Origin: Arabidopsis thaliana
Lineage: Eukaryota; Streptophyta; Magnoliopsida; Brassicales; Brassicaceae
Length of the DNA stretch: 64,000 nucleotides
Assembly: GCF_000001735.4 (NCBI RefSeq)
Contig: NC_003076.8
Location: forward strand, 24,183,835 to 24,247,834
Reading direction: 5' to 3'
This document shows, piece by piece, positions 1-12,247 of the stretch; the first letter of the stretch is position 1; each line of letters begins with the position of its first letter. The notes under the pieces are model-generated. The model worked only from the letters and a program-made list of their open reading frames with translations. It was not told where the DNA came from and ran no database searches. The position numbers and the translations under genes were made by a program.

Positions 1-1430
1 GTTGTTGTCTCAACGACAAAGTCAATATGGTCTGGCTGAGTCCATCCTCCACCAGTTTCCTATCCAGAGATCTCGAGGATAACCGTCTCATCCACCCGAA
101 ATCATCATACAAAGCCTCTAACCATGTATTCAGAACCGCAAACCTAGTCTCCCGATTCACCAAGATCCTTCCTTTACCAATACCAACACATATCTGCGCG
201 GTGATCTTGCTTATTTCGTGTCTGTACATCGTTGGGATCTTGGAATGAAGATTCGCTAGCTCCTTTTGATCCGCCCATAGTTTCACAAACTCACTGCACA
301 GTTTCTTCTCAATCAATATATCTACCATCCACAGCATGTTATCAGCTTCTCTGGCGATTTCTCCCATCAGAGCACCACGGTCTTTCCCCGGATCATTCAT
401 CTGTGTGGTCACTTCAGATAAGCAAAGCACAAGAGACGTGAGACATCGATGGCACAAACCATAGAGTGTGTCTCTAGAGACATCATAATCGGCTTCTTCT
501 CTAACCAATTTAAAGATCAAAACTTTCATCTCTCGCCGAGCTTTATCATCTTTCGCTTGTAGAACACCAGTGAGAAGCTTCGAAAAGATATCATCAGTTC
601 TAGTTCTCGTTGAGGAAGTCGAAGGTTGAGATGAAACTCTCTGAAGAATCAAAGTGACAGAATCATCAGGAAGATGAAGCTCTTCAAGACAAGTCACAAC
701 AGTCTCTTCTTCATCTTCTGACCATGGTACAGCTTCCAAATGCTCCAAACATGACATAACGCCTTCATCAAACGAGATAGCTGCAGAAACCTAGCCGAGA
801 AAATGAGATTCACACATTAACACCATCACAAAATCAAAGCAAAACAAACCAATAACACAGTTGGACAATATATACCTTGAGTAAAGCCAAGATTTTGATG
901 ACATTTTCACCGATCAACTTCTTCTTGAGATCATCACTATACATCAAAACAACAGTCTCTACATAAATCTCTAAATCATCACACTCACTTATCTCCACCA
1001 TGTGAGAAACTCCTTTCTCTCTTCTAGAATTCATCTTCTCCATAAAAAACCTACTCTTCTCAGATAAAACCTTCCGATGAACATCCATAGTGACTCTGTA
1101 ACCGTCTTTGCCCACCACAGTCAGCTTAACGTCTCCTGGCCCGAGGCTGTGGCCGTAAACGACGCCGTTCTTGAACTCCGTCAAGATTTGAGCCACGCGC
1201 GCGTGAGATTTCCTCCTTGGTAGCTCGCGGTTGTGCTCGTCTGACATCATATCGAAAAGAGTCGGGTTTGAGAGAGTCGATTCGTTTGGTGGCGGAGGAG
1301 GTGGCGGAGGAAGAGGAGGAGAGGCGGTGGAGAGTTTAATCGGAGATGAGATTCTTGACGGAGAAAAAGAGAGAGAAGGGTCTGCGATAAACCCTTGTTT
1401 GATCATCGTTGATACTTCTCTTGACGCCAT
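1..1430 (-). CDS. BTB/POZ domain protein, 3' end beyond window
   Basis: Two coding exons are visible: 876-1430 (ATG at 1430, 185 codons, phase 0) and 1-790, which is open to the window edge, so the C-terminus is missing. The intron 791-875 has GT-AG ends. The N-terminal 90 residues are low complexity with a run of eight prolines. A BTB/POZ fold follows (about residues 97-185), recognisable from the DVKL...G....MDVHRKVLSEKSRFF pattern and the later ETVVLMYS segment. Exon 2 continues as a helical region with many Cys, Glu and Leu residues and no second domain I can name. Plant BTB proteins commonly act as substrate adaptors of CUL3 ubiquitin ligases; for this member that is inference. The position fits At5g60050. 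An in-frame codon further upstream at 1451 is not ATG, so 1430 is the better start. Confidence 0.85.
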
Positions 1431-1980
1431 TGAAGAAGTAAAAATTCTCAAAACTTTCTCGAGAGCAAAAAAAAAGAAAACTTTATGATTGTAAGAGAAT
1501 TTCCGCGGGAAAATTAGCGAAGTTTCTTCTTACTGGAAATCTCAAAAACAGACAAGAAGCTTCAACTTAAGAAGAACTTTAAGAGAAGACAAGAAATTGT
1601 GGGAATTTGTTTCCTTTCTTGGGAAAATAAAAGAGAGTGGACAAAGATGCAGATTTCCCCACACAAGAAGAAATGAAACTGTGGGAGAATCAGAATCCAA
1701 GAAAATGAAAGGACTTTGGATCTGTGAATATAAAACTACAATTGCAATGGACAGTGAGAGAAAAATGAAGACTTGTTTTTTTATATATCCTTTACAGATA
1801 GATTGATCATTGCCTTTGCCTCCATAGGTTCTCTAAACTTTCACAAAGAAATTAGACTTATTGGTCCTTCCGGTTTGATTTTTTGTTGATCGGATCAGTC
1901 CGGTCTAGCCCGAGCAAGAACCGGTTTAAAAGTATTTCCATTTGAGTGGGGTACACATGGATTTGAAAGCTGATGGACAA
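1431..1980. other. 5' flank of the BTB gene
   Basis: This is ordinary upstream sequence of the minus-strand BTB gene, with purine-rich leader sequence around 1440-1700. No open frame with protein-like composition and no recognised element was seen. Confidence 0.5.
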
Positions 1981-3560
1981 ATATATATAAATTAGATTTT
2001 AACCCGCGGTATACCGCGGGACGATTTATTTTTTTAAAGTAATATATATTAAAATTTACAAATTTTATTTTTATAAAATATTTATATTTTACAGTTAATA
2101 ATTGTTATTAAGTAACGCTATAACACGAATCCATGAGACAATTGTTAAAAAACTGAAGTTGTAACCCCTATTAAAACAGCATATTAATAATATTTTAAAA
2201 TTTTATAAATATTGATTCAAATACATCCACCATATAACCCAATTCCTAAATAAAACATGTTCTATAATTTCTTTATCCGTCCCGTGATTTTTTTTTAAAG
2301 TAGTAATTTTTAAAATTTAAGAATTATTTTTTATATATAAAAGTTTTGCAAATTGTATCATTCTCTAATACATTTATATTTTATAGTTTAATTTCATATA
2401 TAGTAACATTATACATACCATATAACATTTTTGGTTTTATATAATCTTTTCTAAATTAGGATGATTTGATATGTTTAATATTAGTAGTCTTACAAAATAA
2501 TAAATTAAAGATTTAACCCGTATTGAAACGGTGGATTAATTATATTTATTTTTTATTAATGTTGATTCAAAAACCCGTCACTCCAAATCCGTCTTGCCAA
2601 AAAGCTATTTATTTAATTAATATTAATTTTATTAATGATATGACTCTGAACTATAATCTAAACATTTTAGCTAATAATATAGGAGTACACCATATTTATT
2701 TAATAGAGAAATGTACCATGTGACCCGAATGCACTTTTACCCAAATCCACCAAAAAAGTCTTGCAAAAATACTATAGAGATAAGAAACGATAGTCGGTTT
2801 TGATAGGTATAAGATTAGCAAATATATTAGTTAGCTTAAATTAGTTAAAGAATACAAATTGAAAAGGTATATTACACTTTATTCGAATATAGTATCAAAA
2901 CTTATATAACACAGAGATTTGATAATTTTTTAATTGTTGAATACTTTTTTGTGCTAATTTTTATGTGATTAAGATTAATTGATTTTGTATATAAAATATT
3001 AAATTGTTTTACGAACTTATTTGTTTATACTTTGGTAACAGATAGATATTTGAGTATTAAGTATATTTTGCTTAAGTTTAGGAAATCTTTGATGACCCGT
3101 CTTTAGATCCAATAAGTCCTATAATCTAGATATGAACATGCAGTATACCGCATGTAGGCTTATATTTTAGTTAAACTAAAAACTTTTATTGTAAAGATGA
3201 TTTAAAAATATATGATATTATTTTATTTGATTTTAAATGTATAATAAACTGTGAGTTGTATATGTTTTGTTGATATTATCTATATTGTTTAGTGTTTAAG
3301 ATTATACACTTGTAGTTTGATTGTTAATTTAAGGGTTTCACCTGTAGTATACCATCTTGTATTAATATCGATCTAAACCCGTCAATTCTAAGATTTTCCA
3401 GCTTGTATTAAAAATTGAATCACATCATACACATAAAAAAATCTAATATATTATTAATTATTATAGTATATAAGATTATAAATTTTCAATATAATATGTA
3501 TGAAATTGAATATAAATATTTCAAATTATGACCCGTTACTCAGTAGAAAGTTTTCTTAAA
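1981..3560. repeat. AT-rich decayed repeat with recurring CCCG/TATACC motif
   Basis: The block carries recurring short motifs in very AT-rich DNA. There is a perfect 18-bp palindrome at 2003-2020 with CCGCGGTATACCGCGG at its core and a near-palindrome of the same design at 3137-3154. Further copies of 'ACCCG' followed by a degenerate tail lie at about 2516, 2574, 3093, 3377 and 3530. No open frame resembles transposase, reverse transcriptase or helicase. It looks like nested, degraded non-autonomous transposon sequence; I cannot assign a family. Confidence 0.55.
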
Positions 3561-3746
3561 TCTATTTTTCACTCTTTATAATATTTTTTCATGTATTGAA
3601 CAGTTTATATTCGTTTTTTAAAAATTCAAATTATGGCATATGCGAAAAAACTCTAATTATTTTTTTATAGTGATGATATTATTTTTTCGCAAAAATAGAA
3701 TCATAGTGAGAAGTGAACTATAATAATTAATAAAAACTTAATATAA

Positions 3747-3940
3747 TAATTTAGATATAAAATCTAATTTGTTGATTTCAATAGATTACTTTTTTGGAAA
3801 TTAATAATGTATTTCGTTTTTCTAATTAAATTAAACTAACTAAAATTTAGATAGCAAATCTTAATATGTTGATTTTGATTGGTTATTATTTTTGAAAATT
3901 AATAATGTATTTCGTTTTTTAATTAAATTTAATTAATTAA
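3747..3940. repeat. Two-copy tandem repeat, period about 96 bp
   Basis: Copy one (about 3750-3840) and copy two (about 3847-3937) share TTAGATA...AATCT, GTTGATTT and AATTAATAATGTATTTCGTTTTT in the same order at an offset of about 96 bases, with scattered substitutions. It is AT-rich, with no coding potential. Confidence 0.6.
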
Positions 3941-4765
3941 ATTAATATTTGACTTTTTAATCCTTAAAGAGATAAATTAATTTACTCTTTAAAATTTTAT
4001 TTTTAATGGCATACCTATGTAATTACTTACAAAAATTAATGTTTTATTTTTAATGTACTTCCCAAGTAGGATCATCTGTTCATGTACATTAGAATTATGC
4101 GTTTGATCAAAGCATATTCACTTGGATTTTATCTCTTGGATCTTGAGAATCAACTAAAAAATTTTGTCCGTTTGTCGTCTATATTGGTAAGTTTTCAATA
4201 AAATTTACGTACATATTCAATATGAAGCTCAAACTTGTTCTACCACCGACTACATAATGTCAATTTTCGAAAATTTTCTAAATGATATGGAAAAAAAACA
4301 TAACAAAAAAAGATGTTGTAGATGTTGTGAGTGGGAAGGCAATAGTGGCCCAAAGCATTAAACGTCTATGGTAAAGCAATGTGACAAGAGGCTATAAGAT
4401 TTTCTTTCAATCAATAAAATTTATTTCTCCAATTGAAAAAGTTTGGTTACCTCTCTCTCATGGCAAATCTACCTTTAGATGTTGTGATCATGAATATATG
4501 AAATAGCAATTAATACACATCATTGTTTATAATATAAAGAGAGAATAGAATCACATTTACACATTCATTAACTTTGTATTCCATTTGTTCTTGGATATTA
4601 AACATAGTACTACTGTATACAACAACTTTCTTTCATTTAAATGTTAATGCAGTTTAGTTTCAAGTCAAAAGAATGTCTTAAAACGTTTGGGCCATTAGAA
4701 TTCATGGATTTGGATATAGAGGATTAATTTAGAACTGAACCATAGAATTTGAGGCCCAAATAATT
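3941..4765. other. Spacer 3' of the F-box gene
   Basis: AT-rich DNA that contains the 3' UTR of the minus-strand F-box gene in its right part. No gene or structured repeat was seen. Confidence 0.4.
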
Positions 4766-5890
4766 TTATGGGCCAAAATAATTGGGCTTTATAGAAAACA
4801 CAAAATCACCCTGCATATCCACGTTGAAGACACCATCACCGTCGCTGCAAATCCCTCTGCTTCTTCCTCCATTCCTATAATCACTATAGAATATGAAACC
4901 TCCGGCTAAATCTCCGGCCGGATTCTGAACGGAGAAAGAACAGTCATCTCCAATAAACAGAGCAACATCTCCTAAGTCTCTCACTTCTTCCCATCTCTTC
5001 TCTTCTCTCTTCAGATTATAAACTCTAAACTCAACCACAGATTTCGAAATATCCGATTTGCACCAAACGGTTTTCACGTATTTGTCCACAAGAAACACTT
5101 CTCCGCCGGAACATTCCACTAGATGTTTCTTGTGACCTCCTCCTCCGACCAAACCTTCAGCCAAATCCGAAACCTTGAAATCCACATCGTAAATTACGGT
5201 TTTGCCCTTATCATCTACAACGATGCAACGATTGTCTTTGTATAACATTATGTCCTCGTAAATCACATTCCATGAATTATCCAAAATTTTCCATTTTTCA
5301 TCGTTTCCACTCTTCAAAAACCCTAATTTCCCACCACTGTGAATCGCAATTATCGCCGAGTCTTCCCCTGAAGACAAAATCACAACTTTGTCGGAATGCA
5401 GAGACCAGAAACAAGGCACTGCACCACCACCATTGTTTGCGTACTCCATACGATAAGTTCTACGAACCAATCTCACATGAAACTCCTGCAAGTCGATCTT
5501 TGACGGGAAATTCTCAGGTAAGAAACAGATTCTGTCGTTTGAGAATAGATCCAAGACTCGCATAATCCCTGGAGTTGTCTCTTGAAGCTTAACCAGACAA
5601 GTTCTCGGATTCAAAGGAGCTTCAAGTTTATAGACATTGCTTTGTTTCAGAGTGAAGAAACCAGAGGATGAAGAAGAAGATGACCAAAAAGGAAGATACT
5701 TTGGGAATTTAGACAAACGGTTGTTTTTGTTGGAGAGAGGAAGAGAGAGACGCCAAGTGGCACATACAGAGCGGAGACAGAGGAGATGAATGGTGTCTGA
5801 TGAGTCGTGGTCAAGACGATCGGAGATCAACTCAAGAATATCTAAAGGAAGATCAGACCATTGAGAAGGAAGAAGAGAAGAAGAATCCAT
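4766..5890 (-). CDS. F-box protein with C-terminal DUF295 (SKIP23-like)
   Basis: Single-exon gene of 374 codons. The ATG at 5890 is chosen because the four codons upstream start from TTG, not ATG. The F-box lies near residues 9-50 (WSDLPLDILELISDRLD...LCLRSVCATWR). The C-terminus (NPAGDLAGGFIFYSDY...GVFNVDMQGDF) matches the DUF295/KIB1-type beta-propeller tail. Family knowledge: F-box proteins recruit substrates to SCF ubiquitin ligases through SKP1, and the DUF295 half is the presumed target-binding part. The target is unknown. The order fits At5g60060. No introns and no breaks were seen. A TATA-like stretch lies at about 5958-5967, and a foldback element starts less than 120 bp upstream of the ATG. 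Confidence 0.92.
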   Translation of the reverse strand: MDSSSLLPSQWSDLPLDILELISDRLDHDSSDTIHLLCLRSVCATWRLSLPLSNKNNRLSKFPKYLPFWSSSSSSSGFFTLKQSNVYKLEAPLNPRTCLVKLQETTPGIMRVLDLFSNDRICFLPENFPSKIDLQEFHVRLVRRTYRMEYANNGGGAVPCFWSLHSDKVVILSSGEDSAIIAIHSGGKLGFLKSGNDEKWKILDNSWNVIYEDIMLYKDNRCIVVDDKGKTVIYDVDFKVSDLAEGLVGGGGHKKHLVECSGGEVFLVDKYVKTVWCKSDISKSVVEFRVYNLKREEKRWEEVRDLGDVALFIGDDCSFSVQNPAGDLAGGFIFYSDYRNGGRSRGICSDGDGVFNVDMQGDFVFSIKPNYFGP

Positions 5891-6001
5891 GGAAGATGAC
5901 AAAAGTGAGGGATTCTGTTCTTCTTGGGTTTAGGAATTTTGGATCATGTAACTTGTACTATATATAAATGTCTACATAATGTCGTTATGATTCATCTTTG
6001 A

Positions 6002-6418
6002 TGTTGAGCTTAAAATAATTTGGAAGTTATCCGCGGATAAGAAAATTGAATATGATATCATTGTGTATTGCTAGACGCCAATATTTCATATATCAAATTG
6101 ATACATTTATTTTAGTATATTACTATATATGGTTGTCTTTGTGGTTTATATGTTGCATGATGTCTATTTAAACATATATTAGTGGTAAGTAGACCATGCT
6201 TTTTGCAAATGTTAAGATATATTATATTGTTATTTACAACATTACCAACAACAAAAAAATATTGTTATTTTCAATGTACCATTGACCAACCATATATAGT
6301 AATATACTAAAAATGTATCAATTTGATATCTTAAATATTGGCGTCTAGCAATACACAATGATATCATATTCAATTTTCTTATCCGCAGATAACATCCAAA
6401 TTATTTTAAGTTCAACAC
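6002..6418. mobile_element. Foldback / MITE-like element with ~133-bp inverted arms
   Basis: The left arm 6002-6135 and right arm 6287-6418 are near-perfect reverse complements, with only a few substitutions and small indels. They share TTGAGCTTAAAATAATTTGG at the outer ends and ACTATATATGGTTG at the inner ends. The spacer of about 150 bp is unique AT-rich DNA. It encodes no protein. The long arms relative to the spacer point to a foldback or MITE insertion. No clear target-site duplication was found. It sits immediately upstream of the F-box promoter and 3' of the ankyrin gene. Confidence 0.85.
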
Positions 6419-6605
6419 TAATTTAAAACGTTGCATCATTATAATCATAAAGTTTAACGGCCTCATAAAACATTAATGGAAGAAAAAACAATTTTTCACG
6501 ATTACTCTTCGTTAACTTCTTCCACACGTTAGGGTCTCTACTTTCTACATCTTTAAAAGCTCTTTCAAGGACAAAACTTGACACATACTCTTTGTCTCTA
6601 AATCA

Positions 6606-8736
6606 CTAAATAGCATACATTCTCTTAGTTAAAATCCCAGAAAATTCCAATAAACCTGATTGTCTCGATCTTGCCATCGACTCTTTTCTCGACTTTCTAA
6701 CATTCGAAGCCTCGATTCGATGCATAATGACCCAATAACACATGGTCCCAAGCGTCGTGAGCATTATCGTTGCACCAAACACCGTCACGCCAACCGCTAG
6801 CCACCGCTCTTCTTCACCAACCACCACAAACGCTAACGCCAAAAATGCCACAGATATCAAAACGCAAGCTAACCACATCAACTTGTTTATCACAGCCATC
6901 ATATTCTTCTTTGCCTTGTGTTCAATCGCAACCACTGAAGTCTGAACCACCACAACCGCTAAAGATATAAAAAGAGCGATTGAATCGAATATGAAGAAGA
7001 TCGCAAACGCGGGTCTATCCGCGATGTTCGCTTCTCCGAGAGATTGTCCCGGTAAGAGCGAACTCAATTCGTCTGCATATTGCCCCGGGACAGTGAAAAT
7101 GGCGGCGAAAGCGACGGTTGCAATTAGAACCGCCACGACTGTGGTTGAGTTAATCGCATTGTCAAGACCTTCTACGTGCATTTTGTTAATGCGTTTGGCG
7201 ATTCCTTGAACGCGTTTTCTTGTCTCTCGAGCGTGTTCTAGCTGGTGATGAACTTCATGTTTGATGTCGCTCACCGTTTGTTTGAGCTCACGCGCCGCGT
7301 TTGGCCTAGTAGTGTTGTTGATAGCTTTAGCCGAGGGAACGCCGCGGGTTTTGAGAACCGCGGCGATCTGAGGATGGCCGGTTTTCTCAGCCGTGTCAAG
7401 CGGCGTTTCTCCTGCTCTGTTTATCGCTTTTGTGCTTGGGCTTGTCTCGTTGTTATCTAGAAGTAATTCCACTATCTGCAATCACATTAAAATCTCTCTA
7501 AGTTACAATATCAAATATTTATCCAATTATACTCATTACATTTAATTTGCAACATATAAATTTCGTTAAATGTCAAAAACGTAATGTTTACGTTTGCATG
7601 TACATTTTATATACAAAAGTAATTTTTATGTTTTACCGTTTAAAAATAGTAAAATTTTCATTTGAAAACAAAAATTATTGGAGATGATTAACGAACCTTA
7701 ATGCGACCTTTCCTAGTAGCAACATGTAACGCAGTGTTCCCTTTAGAATCAGCCATATTCAACGAAGACCGATGTCCCTTCATTAACTCAACCACCACAT
7801 CAATGCTTTGTCCTTTCACCGCCATGTGAAGTGGCGTCTGACCCTTTTTATCAGTCCTCGTTGCCGTGTCCGGTTCCACCGCCACAATCGCTTTTACCAC
7901 TTCCGCGTGACCATTCCTAGCCGCCGAGTGCAATGCTGTTTTCCCGTTGCTTTTTGCGATCGCGGCTAGGCTACTCCCTGCTGCTTCTAGTAGATACTCT
8001 ACGACCTCTACGTGTCCCTGAGCTGCCGCCGTGTGTAGAGCCGTCGTGTTTGATAAGTCCACCGTCATTGATAGCTCCGGATGTTCTTCCATTAGTACTC
8101 TCAAAACATCTATAAAAATAGATTTCAAATTTCATCAATGTATCACACATGTAAATAAATATAGAATATTATCATCAGTTTTTCTTTAATTCTTTCCATT
8201 CAATTCTTTAAATCAACCAAAGATTAACACTTTAACCATATTTTCGTGTAATTTTTTCTTCCCAATTCTTAAGAACAAACAAAGATAGGTAGTTTTAAGT
8301 TCAGTTCTTAATATCAAGCAAACATTGAAATTTTCATCATTTTGGATAGAAGAAAACCGACAAAATTCATACCTAATTCGCCTTGTTTAGCAGCAATGTG
8401 GAAAGGATCGAACCCATTTCTAGCTTTGGTCTCAGCGTCTTCAAGATCATAGTACTTGATGAGCTCTGCAACCACGTCCGCATCACCATATTCTGCCGCC
8501 ACATAAAGAGCGGTCTCACCGCATTGGTTCTGTTTCCGCAACAAATCTCTTAGTTCATCTTCTGATTCCATATGATTACTCAAAATCTCTTTCACCGCAG
8601 AGAAATCTCCGCGTCTCACAGCCGAAAGGAGCTGCGAATCTTCGCGTTTCCCGGTGAATTGCTTCGCCATTGTCTTTTTAACAACGGTTGGTTTTGCAGC
8701 CATTGGTGCTGGTGTCGATGTTGATGCTTCCTCCAT
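6606..8736 (-). CDS. Ankyrin repeat protein with PGG domain and membrane segments
   Basis: Three exons join in frame: 8373-8736, 7697-8109 and 6606-7475, giving 548 aa. The start is the ATG at 8736 (MEEASTSTPAPM); codons upstream of it look like leader sequence. Residues about 45-330 hold ankyrin repeats (GETALYVAAEYG, NTTALHTAAAQGH, GKTALHSAARNGH, GQTPLHMAVKGQ, GNTALHVATRKG, GETPLDTAEKTGH). The C-terminal third has the PGG signature (FTVPGQY) and about four hydrophobic segments, ending with basic residues. Plant ankyrin-PGG proteins (ACD6/ITN1 class) are plasma-membrane proteins in defence or salt signalling; the role of this member is not shown. Order and length fit At5g60070. Confidence 0.92.
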
Positions 8737-9346
8737 TATATCAACGCAGGTAGTTACAAATAGATTCAATACCAACAAATGACTCCTATATCAAATGGGA
8801 TCAAAAACAACATGAATTTTTGAATGTTAACGCTAATAGTCTACTTAAAACAATTAAAGAGACGTGGATCTAAAGATAACCTAACAAGGTAAAGCTTCTT
8901 GTTCGTTTATAATATGATCAAGAGTCAAAGATCTTTCACAAGATGTCTTGTAAAGTTGAAGAATCATCCATCTGATCCTATTTGATTTGGTGGCTTCTCG
9001 TGGAACTCGAATCCAAGCCAATGCATCGGGAAACCAGAAAGATTGTTTTTGAAAGACGTAGGATCTAAGAAAATTCCAAAGGTAAGAACTTTTCTGTTCT
9101 GTTTTTTCCTCTCCCTCATCTTCTCTCCTATTTTAAGAAAGTTTAGTAACAGAGAAATGAAGACAAAAGATCTCAGTCGTTGATTAACAACTATTGCACA
9201 GATGGCATTGTCTCAAAACGTTCACACCTTGATGTTGCTTGTCTCAAATCATAGAAGCATTAACAAAACCAACCGTTACAAAAAATATGTTTCTGAAAAA
9301 CCAAACACCAAAAAAAAGCCTACATCAAACCGCCTGATTAGACTTC
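8737..9346. other. Ankyrin-gene promoter and 3' flank of the first kinase gene
   Basis: The left part is upstream DNA of the ankyrin gene. From about 8900 onward it resembles 11880-12247 downstream of the second kinase gene, so it belongs to the tandem duplication of the kinase genes. No gene was seen. Confidence 0.5.
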
Positions 9347-11075
9347 TTATTTCGAAGTCGAAATCCTCTCTTTCACCAGGGGCTCCTTTGGGACCGGGAA
9401 AGCTGCAGCTTCACGAACCATCGTTTCCACAAAATCCATGGCAGGCCGTTCAAGTGCCTGTGGGTTTATACACATCCTCGCAGTTTGAAGTAGTCTGTTT
9501 AAACCTTCAATTGAATACTTATTACCGAGCGCAACATCAACTATCATAGGCGCATACTCCAATCTAGTCCATACTGGCATTAACTGCAAAAAAAAAATAC
9601 TTTCGTGAGACCCTAAATTAATACATTACTTACAGAGCACGAAACGTATAAAAACAAAACTTAGATACAAAGTTTGAGTCTTACCCAATCAGTGAGTTTC
9701 TCTTTCGCAACAGGTCTCGCCAGATCATAGGCTTTCCTTCCAGTTAAAAGCACTAACAGAAGAACTCCATAGCTATAGATATCGGACTTAGTCGAAACCA
9801 ACGCGAACTCATCTGCTTCCGGTGCTATGTATCCTTGAGTTCCACGCGTATTGAACTCCCTCAGCCTCTCAACACCATCACTATTGTAAACGATCTTAGT
9901 CGCAAATCCAAAATCAGTCAGCTTCGGCACAAAATCCTTGTCAAGTAAAATGTTTTCGACTTTGATATCTCTGTGAATCGCATAAAGCCCCTGGTGTACA
10001 TAAACAAGACCTTCGGCTACACCAACAGCAATTCTCAACCTCGTGTTCCAATCCAAAACCCTAGTTGGCAGAGTAAGACCCTGAACCTGCCTCGCGTGAG
10101 CTACAGAAAGAGAAAGAGTTAACATAACTGGAATTGGTATAGAACTAAAACAGAGTTTTGATTACCAAAGAGATGGTGGTCAAGAGAGCCATTAGGCATG
10201 AATTCGTAGACTAGGACACTTTTTTCCATCCCATAATATTTGCCGACAAGTTTAATCACATTTGGGTGATCAGCTGCATATAACGTTGTAGTCTCTGCTA
10301 CGGTCTCACTAAGACCATCTGTGATACCATTACTATGAATCTTTGCAGCTCCAACCTAATTACACCAAAGTTGCTAAATTTAGTAATTGAGTTTCGGATG
10401 TTAACTAAAAAGAACAAGACTTTTGGGTTTATACCTTGTGACCTTCTGGGAACTTGCAGCGATAGACTTTGCCGTAGGTTCCTTGGCCGATCAAATGTGT
10501 TATCGCGAAGTTATCGGTTCCCTCTACGACATCATTCCATCGAAATTTAACTATAGAACTCGGATCTGTAAATGAATTACTAAAAGTTAAGAAAGAAATA
10601 AAGATAACCACGAACAAGAACCCTAAATCAACTTCACAAGATCTAAAGAAAGAAAGATAAACGAAGAACAAGAACCCTAAATCAATTTCACAAATATACA
10701 AACATGAAGAACTCTACTACTTTCACTCGCAGCAATGTGACGATAAAAACCAGATCAAAACTACTTGTAATTCCAAAAGAAGTAAACTCTTCAAACAGAT
10801 TTGCTTGTACTTCTCTAAAACCAGAGTTTCTTGTGAAACAAGAAATCAAAAAACGAGAAATTGACGATCGTCATTTCCATAAAAATTATTGAGATACGCA
10901 TTATCCCAAATTCACCTTCGTCGTCAGCTTCGTCGTCACCTTCACTTTGTTGTCCCGGTGTATCCGATGAATCCGACGAATCCGATGGTTGTTGTTGTTG
11001 CGGTAGTTCCGATGGATCTTGCATTACTTTACTTGAGCCTCCGCCTCCTAAACAGCATAAGAAACGATTACTCAT
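9347..11075 (-). CDS. Receptor-like cytoplasmic protein kinase, tandem copy 1
   Basis: Five exons: 10916-11075, 10435-10565, 10166-10355, 9685-10100 and 9347-9583, totalling 377 aa. After a Cys- and Gly-containing N-terminus and a Ser/Asp/Glu-rich linker comes a complete kinase domain. The glycine loop GQGTYGKV is at residues 80-87, the VAIK lysine is probably K102, HRD at 203-205, KVEN at 207-210, DFG at 223-225, and APE follows (GYIAPEADEF). There is no signal peptide or transmembrane helix, so it is a cytoplasmic RLCK-type Ser/Thr kinase. The HRD arginine marks an RD kinase. The CC pair near the N-terminus could be S-acylated, which is inference. The exon 1 donor at 10915 (AAG|GTGAAT) gives the right phase; a second GT a few codons on would also keep the frame. 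The order fits At5g60080. Confidence 0.9.
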
Positions 11076-12247
11076 CGCAGCGAATCAACGAAGATAAATC
11101 TTTCGTGAGACTTTTTTTCTTTGGATTTTCCCGAGAAACTTTTTCCCGGAAAATGTAATTAGATAGAGAGAGACTATCTCCGAGAAAACTAGAGCGAGAA
11201 AGAGTGAGAGATAGAGAGTCGAAAGAATAACACTGAAAAGAACTCGCCGAAGGATATATATTTATGCGCTCTAACTTCTATGCGTCATTTTTTGTATTAT
11301 TATAAAATTATATAATACACAAATTAGATTCGAAGGAAAAAAAACAATTTTGAATAATTATTAATAAACGAATCAAAATTCAGAGTAAATGAATGTTTGT
11401 AGAACATAAATACTATATAGCAAGTACAATGTGACAACAAAAAATGAAAAAAAAAATAGCAAGTACAATATTATATCTGAAGAAATACGACACTTACACA
11501 AGTTTTACGTACTAATACTCATGGCAATAATCTTTATAGAATTTATTATCAAGATAAATGAAAAGAAAAATTACTAAAACAGCTATATCCAGTGAATCCA
11601 AATTAAAGGCCATTGAAGAGAATCTCATGTTAGAGAGACAATGCCACTTTGCGAAACAATCTTTTTGTTCCTCAGATTTTCTAAGTGATTCTTTCTTTTA
11701 TGCCAAATTTGTTGCTCAAATGTAGTCACTACTCAGACACTCGTTTCCTGATTTAGAATCATCCCTCTTTAAAGCAAAATTACTCCATGTTTAAGGCGAT
11801 AACTTGTGTCCCAAGAAACAGAGAGCATATGCTTGTTTAGAGCTACCATATATAAAAAGCTTCTCATGGTATATATGATCAAGAGTCATGACCTTTCACA
11901 ACTTGACTAGTATAGTTGCAGAATCATCGATCCAATAGAAATGATTCTTGCACCGGAAACGAAAGAGATAAATTTGAGCATCTAACAAAATTCCAATAAG
12001 AACATTTATGCTCTGCTTTTTTCCTCTCCTCTCCTATTTTAAGAAGTTTCCATAACAGAGAATGAAAAGAAAAGATCTCGAGCTGTTGATTAACAAAACC
12101 ATCTCAAAAAGTTCACAACCTAACCTGACCTCGTCTCAAAAACATCTCAAAAAGTAACAAAACCATCCGTTACACAACCAAGTTTCTGAAAAACCAAACA
12201 CCAAAGAAAAAAAAGAAGCCCTACGTAAAACCGCCTGAGAAAACTTC
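11076..12247. other. Spacer between the tandem kinase genes
   Basis: The leader and TATA region of the first kinase gene lie at about 11076-11270 (TATATATTTAT near 11255). AT-rich unique DNA follows. From about 11880 the sequence is the duplicated 3' flank of the second kinase gene. No other gene was found. Confidence 0.5.
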
